From: Chelonoidis abingdonii
Taxonomy: Eukaryota > Chordata > Testudines > Testudinidae
Assembly: GCF_003597395.2 (NCBI RefSeq)
Contig: NC_133770.1
Location: 298,279,827-298,343,826 of the forward strand
DNA: 64,000 bases
Direction of reading: 5' to 3'
Part shown: positions 47,478 to 57,705 of the stretch, one piece after another
How the letters are laid out: the number at the start of each line of letters is the position of its first letter
Numbering within the stretch: position 1 is the stretch's first letter
Notes under the pieces: generated by a model
What the model was told of the DNA's origin: nothing
Database searches by the model: none
What the model saw: only the letters and a program-made list of their open reading frames with translations
Made by a program: the position numbers and the translations under genes

Positions 47478-48905
47478 CAGGCCCACATTATGCATCCAAC
47501 TTGTAAATACTCACCTCACAATGCTCCCCACCCAAATATGGCTGTGACTGGCTCCCAGTTGGCGGCCCCAGAGGAAAGGCTAAGGATGGAATGGGCCATG
47601 GACTGAACTCCTCAAGGTGAGCCTTCCAAGGCAGCGTTCGAGCACGTTGTGGAGGGGGGTAGCTTGCCCCACTGCAGCCCAGACTGTCTCCGCTTGGTGA
47701 TAAATAGAGAGGCCTTGGGTTTCCAGGGCTGTCAGTCCAGAACCTTTCAGCGGTACGAACACGAAATTCGCTGAATAACATGAGAAAAATCAGCTGAGTC
47801 TGGGAAAAAAACTGCCAGGAGGCCGACCCACTTGGTGCGTGTGAAGAGAGCAATTGAGTTCCCCTAACCTCCCCTGATCCCCATATTAATCAGTGCCTGT
47901 CACCTGGCTCACCTCTGAAAGGGAGGGGGCCTGTTTGTTTTGAGGGGTTATTTTTTTTAAATGTCCGAAATGGGAGAGAACCAGGCTTTGGCTGGACTAA
48001 GCAGCTAGCAGCAGAGAGCAGGGTGTGGGAAGAAAGGGTTGATCAGTGCAGCAGAAACAAATGGGGTCAGACTGGCAAGTGTGTGCTGATGCATGTGCAC
48101 TGCAGATACAGGTTTGTTGGCTTCGATGAGAGGCGGGTGGTATGCGTTTGTGAGTGGTGTGGCTTGTGTGGGTTTTGTCATGTGTGTCCGTGTTCTTGAC
48201 GTACACTTTTGCAAGTGGTTTGGGGCGGGTGTGAGTTTGTGACCGATGCAATGTGTGTCTTGGCGCAGTGTGTTTTGTGGAGGGCATGCGTATGAGTAAA
48301 GGGTACCGGTCAGCATGGTGTGGTCTTAGGAGTGTGTCTGTGTGGTGTGCTTGAGTGTGATGTAGGAGTGGTGGGTGATGTGTGTGTGTGAGTGTGTGTT
48401 TCCATTTGCTTGTTTGTTTGTTCCCTTCTGGCAGTGCAGACATTACTCTGCAGAGCGGCTGTCGATACACAGCTGCAAATGTGAGTGGCTCAGCAGAATT
48501 ATCGTGAATCCCCACCGGTCAGCATGGTCACTCAGCTGCAGGTAAGAGATAGCAGGAGGTAGAGAAGAATGTCTTAAAGGGCCAGACTTCCTTCCCACTG
48601 CAAGAATGTGTGTGTGTGTGTGTAGCTCCATGGTGCATGTGCCCAGAAGAACATCCCCATGTGCCTATCATGATGTTGTGTGCCTGTCTGCATGCATATA
48701 TCTGCCTGGTTATTGCCCATGTGGGTTAGTTACCCCCAGTGGCACTGGTTTAAATTCATTGCCAGTGAGCCACTAGTCCCAGTCCAGTTCTTGGTGGAAC
48801 ATGTGGCTACATCACCAGAGCCTCAGCCCTATTGGCATTCAGCAGGCCCAGCCATGAAGCTGTGAATTGGCCTTGCTAAGACACCTGAATTCCCCTTTTA
48901 GCTTC
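47478..48905. other. No gene; G/T-rich region with a (TG) run
   Basis: From about 48,060 to 48,425 the plus strand is strongly G/T-biased with many tgtg steps, which leaves the minus strand open as a Thr/His-rich frame (47,997-48,515) of no significance. A (TG)8-like run is at 48,606-48,623. Confidence 0.5.
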
Positions 48906-48907
48906 AT

Positions 48908-49330
48908 CACTTCGAGATTGCAAGGCCAGAAGGGATTGTCATGATCATCTTGTATGATCCCTTGTGTAACACAGGCCAGAGAACTGCCCTAAAATAATTC
49001 CTAGAGGCACTCTTCACAGGGAAGGTTAGCTTAGTGGTTTGAGCATTGGCCTGCTAACCCCCAGGGGTGGTGAGCTCAATCCTTGAGGGTCCCATTTTGG
49101 GATCTGGTAGAAAATCTGTTAGCAGGTCAGACTAGATGACCTCCTGAGATCCCTTCCAACCTAGTGATTCTATGAAAAACAGCCCACCTTGATTTAAAAG
49201 CTCTCAAAGACGGGCAATCCACCATGCCCCTTGGGAAGTTGTTCCAATGGTTAATTGCTGTCAGCATTCAAAATGTACACCTTGTTTCCAGTCTGATTGT
49301 ACCTTATTGCACAACTGGTGCACAGTCTGG
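48908..49330 (-). mobile_element. CR1 LINE 3' end, antisense, split by a SINE
   Basis: 'gcaaggccagaagggattgt', 'tgtgtaacacaggccagaga', 'ccctaaaataattcctagag' before the SINE, and 'ccttgatttaaaagctctca', 'ccccttgggaagttgttcca' after it, form one antisense CR1. Confidence 0.8.
49016..49174 (+). mobile_element. tRNA-derived SINE with CR1-like tail (turtle Cry type)
   Basis: The head has a perfect A-box match (TTAGCTTAGTGG near 49,026) and a B-box-like 'gtgagctcaatcc' near 49,069, the internal RNA polymerase III promoter of tRNA-derived SINEs. The 3' half, 'gactagatgacctcctgaga', 'tcccttccaac' and 'gattctatg', is CR1 3'-end sequence in sense orientation, the part the LINE machinery would recognise. 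This composition is known from cryptodiran turtle SINEs derived from tRNA-Lys. It is inserted in an antisense CR1. Confidence 0.85.
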
Positions 49331-49640
49331 GGCGAGAGAACTGGGGTGATGGCACACTGGAGTCATGACACTGTAACTAGAGCAAGTTCAATTTTTTTCA
49401 TCACATAACCAAAACCAATCTTGGTTTTCATCCCAAGATGGTGCTTTCTGGCTCTGGTTTCCTGGCACACGTGATGGTTTCCCAGGACAGCAACAGGCAC
49501 ACATTCATTTTGTCGATTTTCCACTTAAAAAAGAAAAAATTTCACCAAACCCTAACAGTCATCCACTGGGGAGCTTGCTAGGGAGAGCATACAACTGGCG
49601 CTGTTCCTTGGGGGGTTTGAGAACCCAAAGCAGTGGGATA
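49331..49640. other. No gene or repeat recognised
   Basis: Short interval between two antisense CR1 pieces; its end ('cttggggggtttgagaac') may belong to a small repeat. Confidence 0.35.
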
Positions 49641-49855
49641 GAATCACAGAATCATAGAAGATCAGGGTTGGAAGGGACCTCAGGAGGTTCCTAGTCCAAT
49701 CCCCTGCTCAAAGTAGGATCAATCCCCAACTAAATCATCCCAGCCAGGGCTTTGTCAAGCCAGGCCTTAAAAACCTCTAAGAAAGGAGATTCCACCACAT
49801 CCCTAGGTAACCCATTCCAGTGCTTCACCACCCTCCTAGTGAAAAAGTAACTTAA
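49641..49855 (-). mobile_element. CR1 LINE 3' end, antisense, well preserved
   Basis: 'gaatcacagaatcatagaag', 'atcagggttggaagggacct', 'aatccccaactaaatcatcc', 'cagccagggctttgtcaagc', 'ggagattccaccacatccct', 'cattccagtgcttcaccacc'. This is the commonest turtle CR1 3' end and follows the remembered consensus almost base for base. Confidence 0.92.
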
Positions 49856-50343
49856 CCGTTTCACCCCAGGTTGTGTTAGGAATAAACCAACGGGAACACA
49901 GTGCTTTCTGTCTGACGACAGACTGATACAAGTAAGCATGCTCTTAGCTAAAACTACAATGTATTAGATATTAAGCACACACAGACATAAGTAATAGGGT
50001 TAGGACATCCCAGAGATAGTAACCAAGATGGTTTTGACTGATCACCAGCTGGACTTCCAGGGGGAGTTTAGCTGTCCACTCCTTTCCCAAAGAAAAGCTC
50101 CCTTGGATTGTTCCGAGGTATTTACTTTTACTTAATTGTTTATAGCTAACTCGAATAGCACCTAACCGATAGCGACTCAGCATTATAACCTCCTCTGTGT
50201 CACCAATTCTCCTAACTCCAACAAACGGCTCATTAGTTCAAAACATTGCTTGTATTTCTAGCCATAACAACAAGATGTCGGAGCACCTAAAACCACAGTC
50301 GCTCTTCACTCACTTTCCTCCATAACTTTCTAGTCCATCCTCC
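49856..50343. other. No gene or repeat recognised
   Basis: Nothing supported. The target-site half CATCCTCC of the following MITE is at 50,336-50,343. Confidence 0.4.
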
Positions 50344-50605
50344 CAGGTGTGGCTCCAGGCACCAGCACGCCAAGTGCGTGCCTGGGGCGACAAGCCACAG
50401 GGGGCGCTCTGCCGGTTGCCACGATGGCGGCAGGCAGGTTGCCTTTGGCAGCATGACAGCGGAGGGTCCACTGGTCCTGTGGCTTCAGCGGACCTCCCGC
50501 AGGCGTGCCGCCAAATCCGCGGGACCAGGGACCTCCTGCAGGCAAGCCGCTGAAGGCAGCCTGCCTGCCATGCTTGGGGCGGCAAAATACCTAGAGCCGC
50601 CCCTG
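50344..50605. mobile_element. hAT-like MITE with 8-bp duplication
   Basis: Ends 'caggtgtggctccagg' and, on the other strand, 'caggggcggctctagg' are terminal inverted repeats. CATCCTCC (50,336-50,343) and CATTCTCC (50,606-50,613) flank it. The GC-rich interior has the inverted 'cttcagcggacctcccgcag' and 'cctcctgcaggcaagccg' blocks typical of this family. Ends are related to those of the MITE at 35,435-35,820. Confidence 0.9.
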
Positions 50606-50927
50606 CATTCTCCCATCCTGATTAACAAACTGCAAGTTTGCCATTGTCTGCCCTTGTCTCACAAAGGCCTCAGATTATTCCTAGCTACACAGCTGCGCGT
50701 ACAAAATGGCTGACTGCAGTACTGTCAAGTTCTGGGGTACGTGAAGGAATGTCCAATTCCGAGGTGACAGCGCCTCCGTCCATTCACAGGGATGGCTTCA
50801 GGCCATATATGAATGGTTCTCCTCCATGATAGGTGGCTATGCACCCCTCACCAGGGGGTGTGCTGTAGCCCCATTTGCCCACCTGGGCCCGAATGCTCAG
50901 GGCAGAGGTTCTCAGCGCCATGTTTAA
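50606..50927. other. No gene or repeat recognised
   Basis: Nothing supported. The 'ccagggggtgtgctgtagcc' part may be a minor repeat. Confidence 0.4.
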
Positions 50928-51775
50928 GGACATAAGAATGGCCCTATTGAGTCAGACCAAGGGTCCATTTAGCCCAGTATCCTGTCTGCCGACAGTGGCC
51001 AATGCCAGGTGCCCCAGAGGGAATGAACAGAACAGGGAATCATCAAGTGATCCATCCCCTGTCTCCCATTCCCAGCTTCTGGCAAACAGAGGCTAGGGAC
51101 ATCATCCCTGCCCATCCTGGCTAATAGTCATTGATGGACCTAACCTCCATGAACTTATCTAACTATTTTTTGAACCCTGTTATGGTCTCATGCATTGTGT
51201 GAATAAATACTTCCTTTAATTTGTTTTAAACCTGCTTCCTATTAATTTCATTTGGTGACCCCTAGTTCTTATGTTATGAAAAATAGTAAACAACACTTCC
51301 TTATCTACTTTCTCTATACCAGTCATGATTTTATAGACCTCTCTCATATCTCCCCTTAGCTGTCTCTTTTCCAAGCTGAAAACTCCTAGTTTTATTAATC
51401 TCTCCTCATACAGAAGCCGTTCCATACCCCTAATAATTTTTGTTGCCCTTTTCTGAATGTTTTCCAATTCCAATATATCTTTTTTTGAGTTGGGGTGATC
51501 ATACCTGCATGCAGTTTTCAAGATGTGGATGTACTATGGATTATATAGAGGCAACATGATATTTTCTATCCTATTATCCATCCCTTTCTTAATTATTCCC
51601 AACATTCTGTTTACTTTTTTGACTCCCACTGCATATTGAGTAGATGTTTTCAGAGAACTATCCACAATTACTCCAAGATCTCTCTCCTGAGAGGTAACAG
51701 CTAATTTAGACCCCATTCTTTTATATGTATAGTTGGGATTATGCTTTCCAATGTGCTTTCCTTTCGCCATCTAGC
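50928..51775 (-). mobile_element. CR1 LINE, antisense, 850 bp including RT end
   Basis: The 3' end is at 50,928 ('ggacataagaatggccctat'), followed by 'gagtcagaccaagggtccat', 'cagtggccaatgccaggtgc', 'gaccctgttatgg'-like sequence, 'cttagctgtctcttttccaa', and at the 5' side 'actcccactgcatattgagt' and 'attactccaagatctctctc'. On the minus strand the end of the RT frame is still open over 51,534-51,770 and again over 51,216-51,521. No start or catalytic region, so a dead 5'-truncated copy. Confidence 0.9.
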
Positions 51776-51789
51776 AGGGGAGAGCTACA

Positions 51790-52090
51790 CAGAATCATAG
51801 CAAAGTTGGGCTGGAAGGGACCTGGAGAAATCATCTAGTCCAGCTCCTTGCACTGAGGCAGGACCTAGATCACCCCTGGGAGGTGTTGTCCAGCCTGTTC
51901 TTCAAAACCTCCAGTGATGTGCATTCCACAGTCTCCCTTGGAAGCCTAGTCCAGAGCGCAAATACCCTAAGAATTGGACATTTTTTCCTAATGACCCTTA
52001 TCTCCTGCTTAATGGCACCATCGGGACCTTCCTGTTCTCACCTGCCCTGCAGCTTGGACACCAAGAGCAGGAATGCTGGTTTCCTGTAAT
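51790..52090 (-). mobile_element. CR1 LINE 3' end of an older subfamily, antisense
   Basis: 'agaatcatagcaaagttggg', 'ctggaagggacctggagaaa', 'tcatctagtccagctccttg', 'ttcttcaaaacctccagtga', 'ccttggaagcctagtccaga'. Distinct from the CR1 at 49,641. Confidence 0.85.
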
Positions 52091-52351
52091 GAGGACACTG
52101 CTAGAGCTCCTGTGTCCAGTTTCCTTGGTGCAAAACACCTGAAAGCCCCATGCACAGAGGCTTCGTGGCTGTCAGCAAAGCCATCTGTAGCTAGAACCTG
52201 CAGCCCTTTTGCTCTGGAAGAACAAGCTTAGATCACCGGAGCTGAAGCAGAGTCTCTCCTGCATTAGTTATAGTTTGGCCGTTTATTGCATGCAGGTAAC
52301 ACATGTGCTCATGTCTTCCTCTAGGGATTGGCTTCAGTAACTGCAACAGCC

Positions 52352-52465
52352 CGCTCCTTTAGCTCAAGTGGTAAGGGCTTGTGCTTGCCATCGTCAGCTG
52401 TGCTCGAGCCTAGGACCTCTGGAATTTAATGCATGAACCTCTACTGCCTGAGCTAAAAGATGCAT
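52352..52465. mobile_element. Two tRNA-like units head to head, sharing a palindromic B-box
   Basis: On the plus strand 'ctcctttagctcaagtggta' gives an A-box and 'gtgctcgagcctaggacc' the B-box region (52,352-52,418). On the minus strand, 'cttttagctcaggcagtaga' (complement of 52,443-52,462) gives another A-box reading toward the same 'gctcgagc' palindrome at 52,402-52,409. Either an inverted SINE pair or a single palindromic repeat. No cloverleaf acceptor pairing, so not a working tRNA. Confidence 0.6.
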
Positions 52466-53285
52466 CTCTTTTTGCCAGCGCTGCAGCAGGCTCATCAATC
52501 GCTAGCTGAGCAAGCCGCCTCTAGAGGGCGACAGGGTGCCCCCCCCGAGCAGGCCTGGGTTACACAGGGACCTGAGTCGCGGCCCTTTGTTCCCTGGGCT
52601 GGCAGAGCTGGGGAGGTGGCATGCTAGAGGGAGCAGGAACTTTGTGTCCCTGGAGCAATCCCTTCCAGCCAACCAGGAACGGGGGTTATGGGTTCCGGAG
52701 GGACCTGGCCCAGCTGGAGGGTGCATTACCGGAATGGGACCAAGACAGGTGAGAAGCCGCTTCATTGGCTGCCTTTGGAGATCCCTTGTCCGAGGAGTCA
52801 GGTAAGGACTCTCCCAGCACTGGCCCATCAATCATCAGGGCCTGTCAATAAGCTCTGACACGATCAATGGCCGGAGCCTGGTAATTACATTTTTGAGATC
52901 AAATGCATATATAAATGTTTCATTTGGGTAAATGTTTTTGGGGGGCGTCGGGGCATCTGAGCACATCCCATCGATCCAGCAAATGGCCAGAGATAAGGTC
53001 TGTGTGTTAAGGAACCAGGGAGATTTCCTTTGATGAATAGGATTTCATCCCAAACGTTCACATTACTTCATCGGTCACAGGCCTTGCAGGCAATCAGACC
53101 TAGTTCTTATTTCTTTTCCTTGCCTCTGTGTTGGTCTCCCTCCATGGTGGAGCAGCGTTAGTGCAGAGATGGAGAAGGAACCGCAAGAGAGGGGAGCAGG
53201 GAGAGATTTGGGGTTGCACTCGGAATCTATCTTGTGTCAGCTTGGGCTGTGATCCTGCTGAAAGGAGGACTTGGTGTAAGAGGAA
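52466..53285. other. No gene or repeat recognised
   Basis: Frames at 52,502-52,831 are open on both strands; no domain. Confidence 0.4.
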
Positions 53286-53470
53286 GGGTGGTCTAGTGGT
53301 TAGGGCACTAATTTAGGCCTTTGGAGACCCCAATTCAAGCCTTAGCTTGGCTACAAACTTCTTGGGTGATTCATTTAGCCGCTCTGTGCCTCAGTTCCCC
53401 CTTTGTGAAATGGAGATAAAGATGCTAAAGACTAGGCAGCAATTTGAGGTCTGCTGATTAAGAGCCCGTC
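53286..53470 (+). mobile_element. MIR-type SINE
   Basis: 'gggtggtctagtggttaggg' (tRNA-like head with A-box), 'ccccaattcaagccttagct' (B-box region), 'ctgtgcctcagttccccctt', 'tgtgaaatggagataaagat', 'gaggtctgctgattaagag'. Complete order from head to tail. Confidence 0.85.
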
Positions 53471-53995
53471 AGTGGTTAGCCCTACTGCCCCATCAAACTA
53501 GCCGTTTGGCTCAGCAGAATCCTAGGAAAAGGCCCTGTTAGGTCCCATCTGCTTTGGCCCAGTGAAGGATTATTATGGTCAGTGACTCTTGCAGTGGTCC
53601 GGGTTCAGAGGGCTCTGTGAATGGACCCTTCTGCCTCCAGACACAGGCAATGGATCTCTCTCTGGTCCAAGGATTATGTAAGTATTTATCCACAGCCAGA
53701 AGGTGCATACCAGACCGATCCCCGCACGTGCCTGAGGGGCCCACACACCCATCTTCCCCTCCTTTGCAAATCACTCTGGGGCTCAGGCAGGAGAGAGGAG
53801 TCCAAACACCTAGTGGGAGGCAGCAGTGTGCATGCCTCCAGGAAACATCACAGGTGCCTAGGGGAACTGTTACCCTGAGTGAGGCACCTCCAGGGCCAGG
53901 CAGGAGTTCTGTGTGTTGCAGGGGAGCCAAAACTTGGGTTTAGGCACCTATAATAGGTATGTAGGCATCTAACTTCTTTTGTGTGTTCAGGCCTT
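53471..53995. other. No gene; palindromic scrap
   Basis: About 53,940-53,975 has a 'ggtttaggcacctataatag' motif like the small foldback repeats. The opposed frames at 53,538-53,943 carry no domain. Confidence 0.4.
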
Positions 53996-53999
53996 AAAA

Positions 54000-54205
54000 C
54001 ACTTTGTGCCTCAGTTTCCCTCTGAGGAATGGTAAGGCTATGCCTTCTATTCTCTCACCCTTTGTCTGTCTTGTGTATTTGGACTAGAAGTTCTTCAGGA
54101 CAGGGCCCGGCTCCCACTGGGTGTCTGTGCAGCACCCAGCACAACAGGACCCGCTCTCCGTTGGAGCCCCTAGGAGCTACTGTACCATAAAGCAGTGATG
54201 ATAAG
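54000..54205 (+). mobile_element. MIR-related SINE tail
   Basis: 'tttgtgcctcagtttccctc', 'ttcttcaggacagggcccgg', 'ctgtgcagcacccagcacaa', 'ggagcccctaggagctac'. The same tail order is present around the LTR at 20,918. Confidence 0.65.
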
Positions 54206-54218
54206 GGGTCATCTATAT

Positions 54219-54613
54219 CAGGGGTGGCCAATCTGTGGCTCTGGAACCACATGCAGCTCTTCAGAAGCTAATAGGCAGCTCCTTGTCTAGGCACCGACTC
54301 CAGGGCTGGAGCTACAGATGCCAACTTTCCAACGTGCCTGGGGGTGCTCACTGCTCAACCCCTGGCTCTGCCCCAGGCCCTGCCCCCACTCCACTCCTTT
54401 CTCCCCCCTCCCCTGAGCCTGCCATGCCCTCATTCCTCCCCCTTCTCCCCTGCAGAGCCTCCTGCACACCAAGAAACAGCTGATCAGCAGGGCTGCTGTT
54501 GGGTGGAGGTGCTGGGAGCGGGGTGGGGGAGCTGCTGACGTATTACTGTGGCTCTCTATCAATGTACATTGGTAAATTCTGGCTCCTTCTCAGGCTCGGG
54601 TTGGCCACCCCTG
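54219..54613. mobile_element. hAT-like MITE (caggggtggcca family)
   Basis: Ends 'caggggtggccaatctgtgg' and, on the other strand, 'caggggtggccaacccgagc' are near-identical inverted repeats. Flanks ATCTATAT and GTCTATAC share 6 of 8 bases, both differences being transitions. The C-rich interior (54,340-54,480) resembles 56,180-56,320. No transposase frame. Confidence 0.88.
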
Positions 54614-54837
54614 GTCTATACACTCTGCTCTGGAATACCTCACTCCCTTATCTAGTCTGCTCTGGGCAGCAGGATAAAGGACAGGATGGACCAGTGGTCT
54701 GTGACAATGGCAGGATGCTAGACTGGATGGACTAAGAGTCAGCCCCGGTTCTCTGACCTTGGGAGCATCATCCCTTTCCCGAGGTGTCAGCCCAAGGAAA
54801 GGGGGTGTGTAACACTGACAGACCCCGTTTGTCGGTG

Positions 54838-54904
54838 GGTAGGATTGAACCAGGGACCTCTGGAGCTTAGAGCATGAGCCTGTACCGCATGAACTAAAAG
54901 CCAA
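54838..54904 (-). mobile_element. tRNA-like sequence, antisense
   Basis: Reverse complement reads 'cttttagttcatgcggtaca' (A-box-like) and 'ggtccctggttcaatcctac' (B-box GGTTCAATCC, good match). No 3' CR1 tail is attached and acceptor pairing is poor. Confidence 0.6.
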
Positions 54905-56140
54905 GGCCCTGTTAGCTAAGGCTGTAAAGCAGACTCATTTTATCTCTCTCTCCCGCTATGTGGTCACGGTGCCACTAGATGGGACACAACACCACACCCA
55001 GGAGGGATGCAGGTTACAGCTGCACCTACTGATCCCAGCCCTCCGCACACGTCTGCCTGTGAAAGGGGAATTCTGTCCTGTGCCCATCCCATGCACCCCT
55101 TCCTTGCCCTCCTGGCTCACCAAGAAGCCAACTGTCCACCATGTGCTGGCCTCTGTGGCCACTGGTACCAGTTTGAGGGTGGGTCCTCACACTCCTTCTG
55201 TACGAATGAGTGCACTGCTGCGCGTTTGCAGTCCAAATCTCTTCTGCCATCCCCCAGGCCACCCTCCCTTGTCCTCCCCGTACCCCCCTGAGCCATTCCG
55301 TCAAAGGCCTGTCATCCACCTGGCTTCCTCTGGTGTCTGTCCTTGAGATACCCCCTGGAACCTGCTGATGAACCAGTTTCTGAGGGGAAAGTTGCTGACT
55401 CAGTCCCTCAGCTGAACTTGCTTTGGGAGGCAGTTCAGTGCCGGCTTCCCCACCTGGTCCCTGGCCCTGCGTTTCAAAGCCAGGCTGGCCCCGGGAGAAG
55501 GCGGGGTGCCCTATCCCTGCAGGAGAAGGGTTTGCCCTCAGATCGGGGACCCTCAGCTGTGACTCTCACTTCCAGCAGCAAGGGGATGGTGTGGGGTCCC
55601 CGACTTTCCTCTCCCTGGCCCTTGTTCCAGAGCCCCAGGGTGCTTTCTACAGGTGCGTCAGTGCTGGTAGAACCTGGGGCTGAACTCATGGGAGACCAGA
55701 GTCTCCTGCTTCTGCACAGAGCCCCCCATGCCGACACGCTTCCCACCCTGCCAGGCAGAGACCATGGGGTGGGAGGGGAAGGCAAGCTCTGTCCAGTCCT
55801 GGGTCCCTTTTACTGTGCCTGACCTGGAGCAACTGTCTCGGGGGGCTTGGCTAGATGGAGTCCATGCCCCGTTTTGCTTCGCCTCTCTGCTTACACAGAT
55901 GGCTGGCGGATGGACTCCACCCCAGTGGGATCCAGACTAGGAACTGCCGTCACATTGCGCGTAGCATCCATTGGCCGGAAGGGGCTTTGGGTCACCACTA
56001 GCCTGAACTGAACCAAGAAGGTGCCAGATTCGAGTCCCAGTCTCCTGAACCTCCCACTCTTTCCCGGGCCTGCCATTCAAAGCCTGCCATCAAAGCTCAT
56101 CAAACGGAATATTTCAGAAGCGCTGACTTTAATTTTTCCT
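54905..56140. other. No gene supported
   Basis: Open frames up to 159 codons (55,343-55,822) occur in GC-rich sequence on both strands at once. I recognise no domain, and the direct copy at 47,340-47,445 does not preserve the frame. The duplicated region ends near 55,570. Confidence 0.4.
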
Positions 56141-56144
56141 GGTG

Positions 56145-56440
56145 GGTGCTCCTCCTGCACTCCATCAACGAGGTCCCAGCCTCACTCCGCCCCTTCCCTC
56201 GAGATCCTGCCCTTGTCCCACCTCTTCCCACCCCGGCTCCCCTGAGGCCTCCTGCCCGCCACTCACTGCTGTCTATCCTCCCCGAGCCCCTCCTGCCCGC
56301 CACCAAACAGCTGATTGGCAGCCCCACTGAACAGCTGAACAGCAGCCCAACCAAACAGCTGTGGCTGGTGGTTGCTGAGCACCCACTTCTCCCCGCCCCG
56401 CGTGCTTGAGCCCCAGATCACACACAGAGTCAGTGCCTAT
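56145..56440. repeat. C-rich repeat related to the interior of the hAT MITE
   Basis: 'ctcactccgccccttccctc', 'cctgaggcctcctgcccgcc', 'caccaaacagctgattggca' parallel 54,385-54,485 in the MITE. The end near 'gagtcagtgcctatg' also echoes that family. Possibly a separate element that the MITE captured, or a relic of one. Confidence 0.5.
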
Positions 56441-56444
56441 GTCA

Positions 56445-56567
56445 TAGGGTGACCAGATGGCAAGTGCAAAAAATCAGGATGGGGGTGGGGGGTAATAAGT
56501 ACCTATTTAAGACAAAGCCCTGAATATCGGGAATGTCCTTATAAAATCAGGACATCTGGTCACCCTA
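56445..56567. mobile_element. hAT-like MITE (TAGGGTGACCAGAT family), intact, 8-bp duplication
   Basis: The 123-base unit starts 'tagggtgaccagat' and ends 'atctggtcaccctа'-type sequence, a 13-14 base terminal inverted repeat. CTATGTCA (56,437-56,444) and CTGTGTCA (56,568-56,575) flank it, 7 of 8 the same. Confidence 0.92.
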
Positions 56568-57343
56568 CTGTGTCAGGAGCACTGACCTTCCCCCAAACGC
56601 CAAGCTGTTTGGCTCTGGGGACTCCTGATGATGGCGACAGAGTTGCACCCAGTGTTTGTCAGGTCTGAACATGGGCCCCCTTCTGTTACCATCAATAGAC
56701 CCTTCAAAGCCCAGGACCCCTTTCCTGCACCCCCTGCAACCTGCCACTCTGACTGCCCCCGCCCTGGCCAAGGTGTTTGCATGAGAATCCAACCAGAGCC
56801 TGCCAATGCACTTCCTCAATGGAGACATCAGAGCCATGCCCTGCCAACCCCCTCTTCATCTCCCACTGCTGAGCGTGCAACGTCCTTCCCAGCTCAGCGG
56901 GCGTGGGGGCAGGGCTGGGCTCTCCAGCACATGAGCCAACCACGGGCAACTATAATTGAGGCTCTTATGATTACCGGGAGGGGGTTAGGCCCTCATACCG
57001 CAGGGAGTTTTAGCGGTGAGTGCCTTACGTAATGACGATAGATTAGAGCAGGAGAGGCCAGTAAGTTATGGCTCCCCAGAGCAGCTGCACTTTGCACTCC
57101 GCCATTTATGCAGGGGTTTATGGGTTTCTGAAGAGCACACGCTGGGGCCTGGGGCCTGGGGCCGGGGCAAGCTCAGCAGCATTCTTAAAGAGATACCGCA
57201 CCCGGACCAAAGGGTTCCGGGGCTGGGAAAAGCTCTGGGACAGTTTGCATCATGCAATGAGACTCTAGCTGCTGAGCAGCCCTCAGGCCCAGCACAGCTA
57301 CTGTTGTGAGATGGGAAATAATGAAACCAAGTTCCTCCATGAT
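56568..57343. other. No gene or repeat recognised
   Basis: Frames up to 141 codons overlap on both strands without a domain. Confidence 0.4.
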
Positions 57344-57455
57344 TAGACACCAAGTGTGAAAAATCAGAACGGAGGTAGGGGGTAACAGGAGCCTGTATAA
57401 GAAAGAGACCCAAAAATGGGACTGTCCCTATAAAATTGGGACATCGGGTCACCCT
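57344..57455. mobile_element. hAT-like MITE (TAGGGTGACCAGAT family), second copy, 8-bp duplication
   Basis: The left end is decayed ('tagacaccaagtgtgaaaa') but the right is clear ('gggacatcgggtcacccta'). TCCATGAT (57,336-57,343) and TCCGTGAT (57,456-57,463) flank it, 7 of 8 the same. Same orientation as the copy 0.9 kb upstream. Confidence 0.88.
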
Positions 57456-57564
57456 ATCCGTGATCTTTAGTTGGAAACCTTCCTGCTGCATTTCTGGGCT
57501 TGGGGATGGAACAGGAAGTGCCCAGATCTCACTGCACTATTTCCAGTCTGACTAGCTCCAAACA

Positions 57565-57705
57565 TAGGTGCTGGAATGAGGGGCAGGGTGGTCTTCTGCC
57601 CCCCCCCCCCGGCTTGAAGTGGTTTCCATTATCTCCAGGGTTTACAGTTTGGTTCAATGGCTCTCAGCACCCCCACTATAAAAGCTGTTCCGGTGCCCTT
57701 GGCTC
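57565..57705. mobile_element. Small repeat with weak inverted ends, probable MITE
   Basis: 'ggtgctggaatgaggggcag' at the left and 'aagctgttccggtgcccttg' at the right pair imperfectly. The centre, 'ttgaagtggtttccattatc' and 'gggtttacagtttggttcaa', is a familiar turtle repeat. Contains a C-run at about 57,599-57,612. Confidence 0.6.

Larger units (their letters stand above)
47478..55570. repeat. Better-quality partner of the direct copy at 38,156-47,445
   Basis: Repeats inside this copy agree with remembered family consensus over long runs (for example CR1 at 49,641-49,850), and MITE termini and duplications are intact. I take it as the genuine locus. Its component features are listed separately. 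Confidence 0.8.

Noticed and set aside
49016..49174. A tRNA-Lys gene
   Set aside because: The head is tRNA-like but continues directly into a CR1-type tail, so it is a SINE.
38156..55570. A real ancient tandem duplication
   Set aside because: Divergence is almost all insertion in one copy, with all nested repeats shared at the same sites. That fits sequencing error better than time.
55343..55822. A 159-codon frame in GC-rich sequence
   Set aside because: No domain; opposite-strand frames are also open and no homologous frame is kept in the degraded copy.
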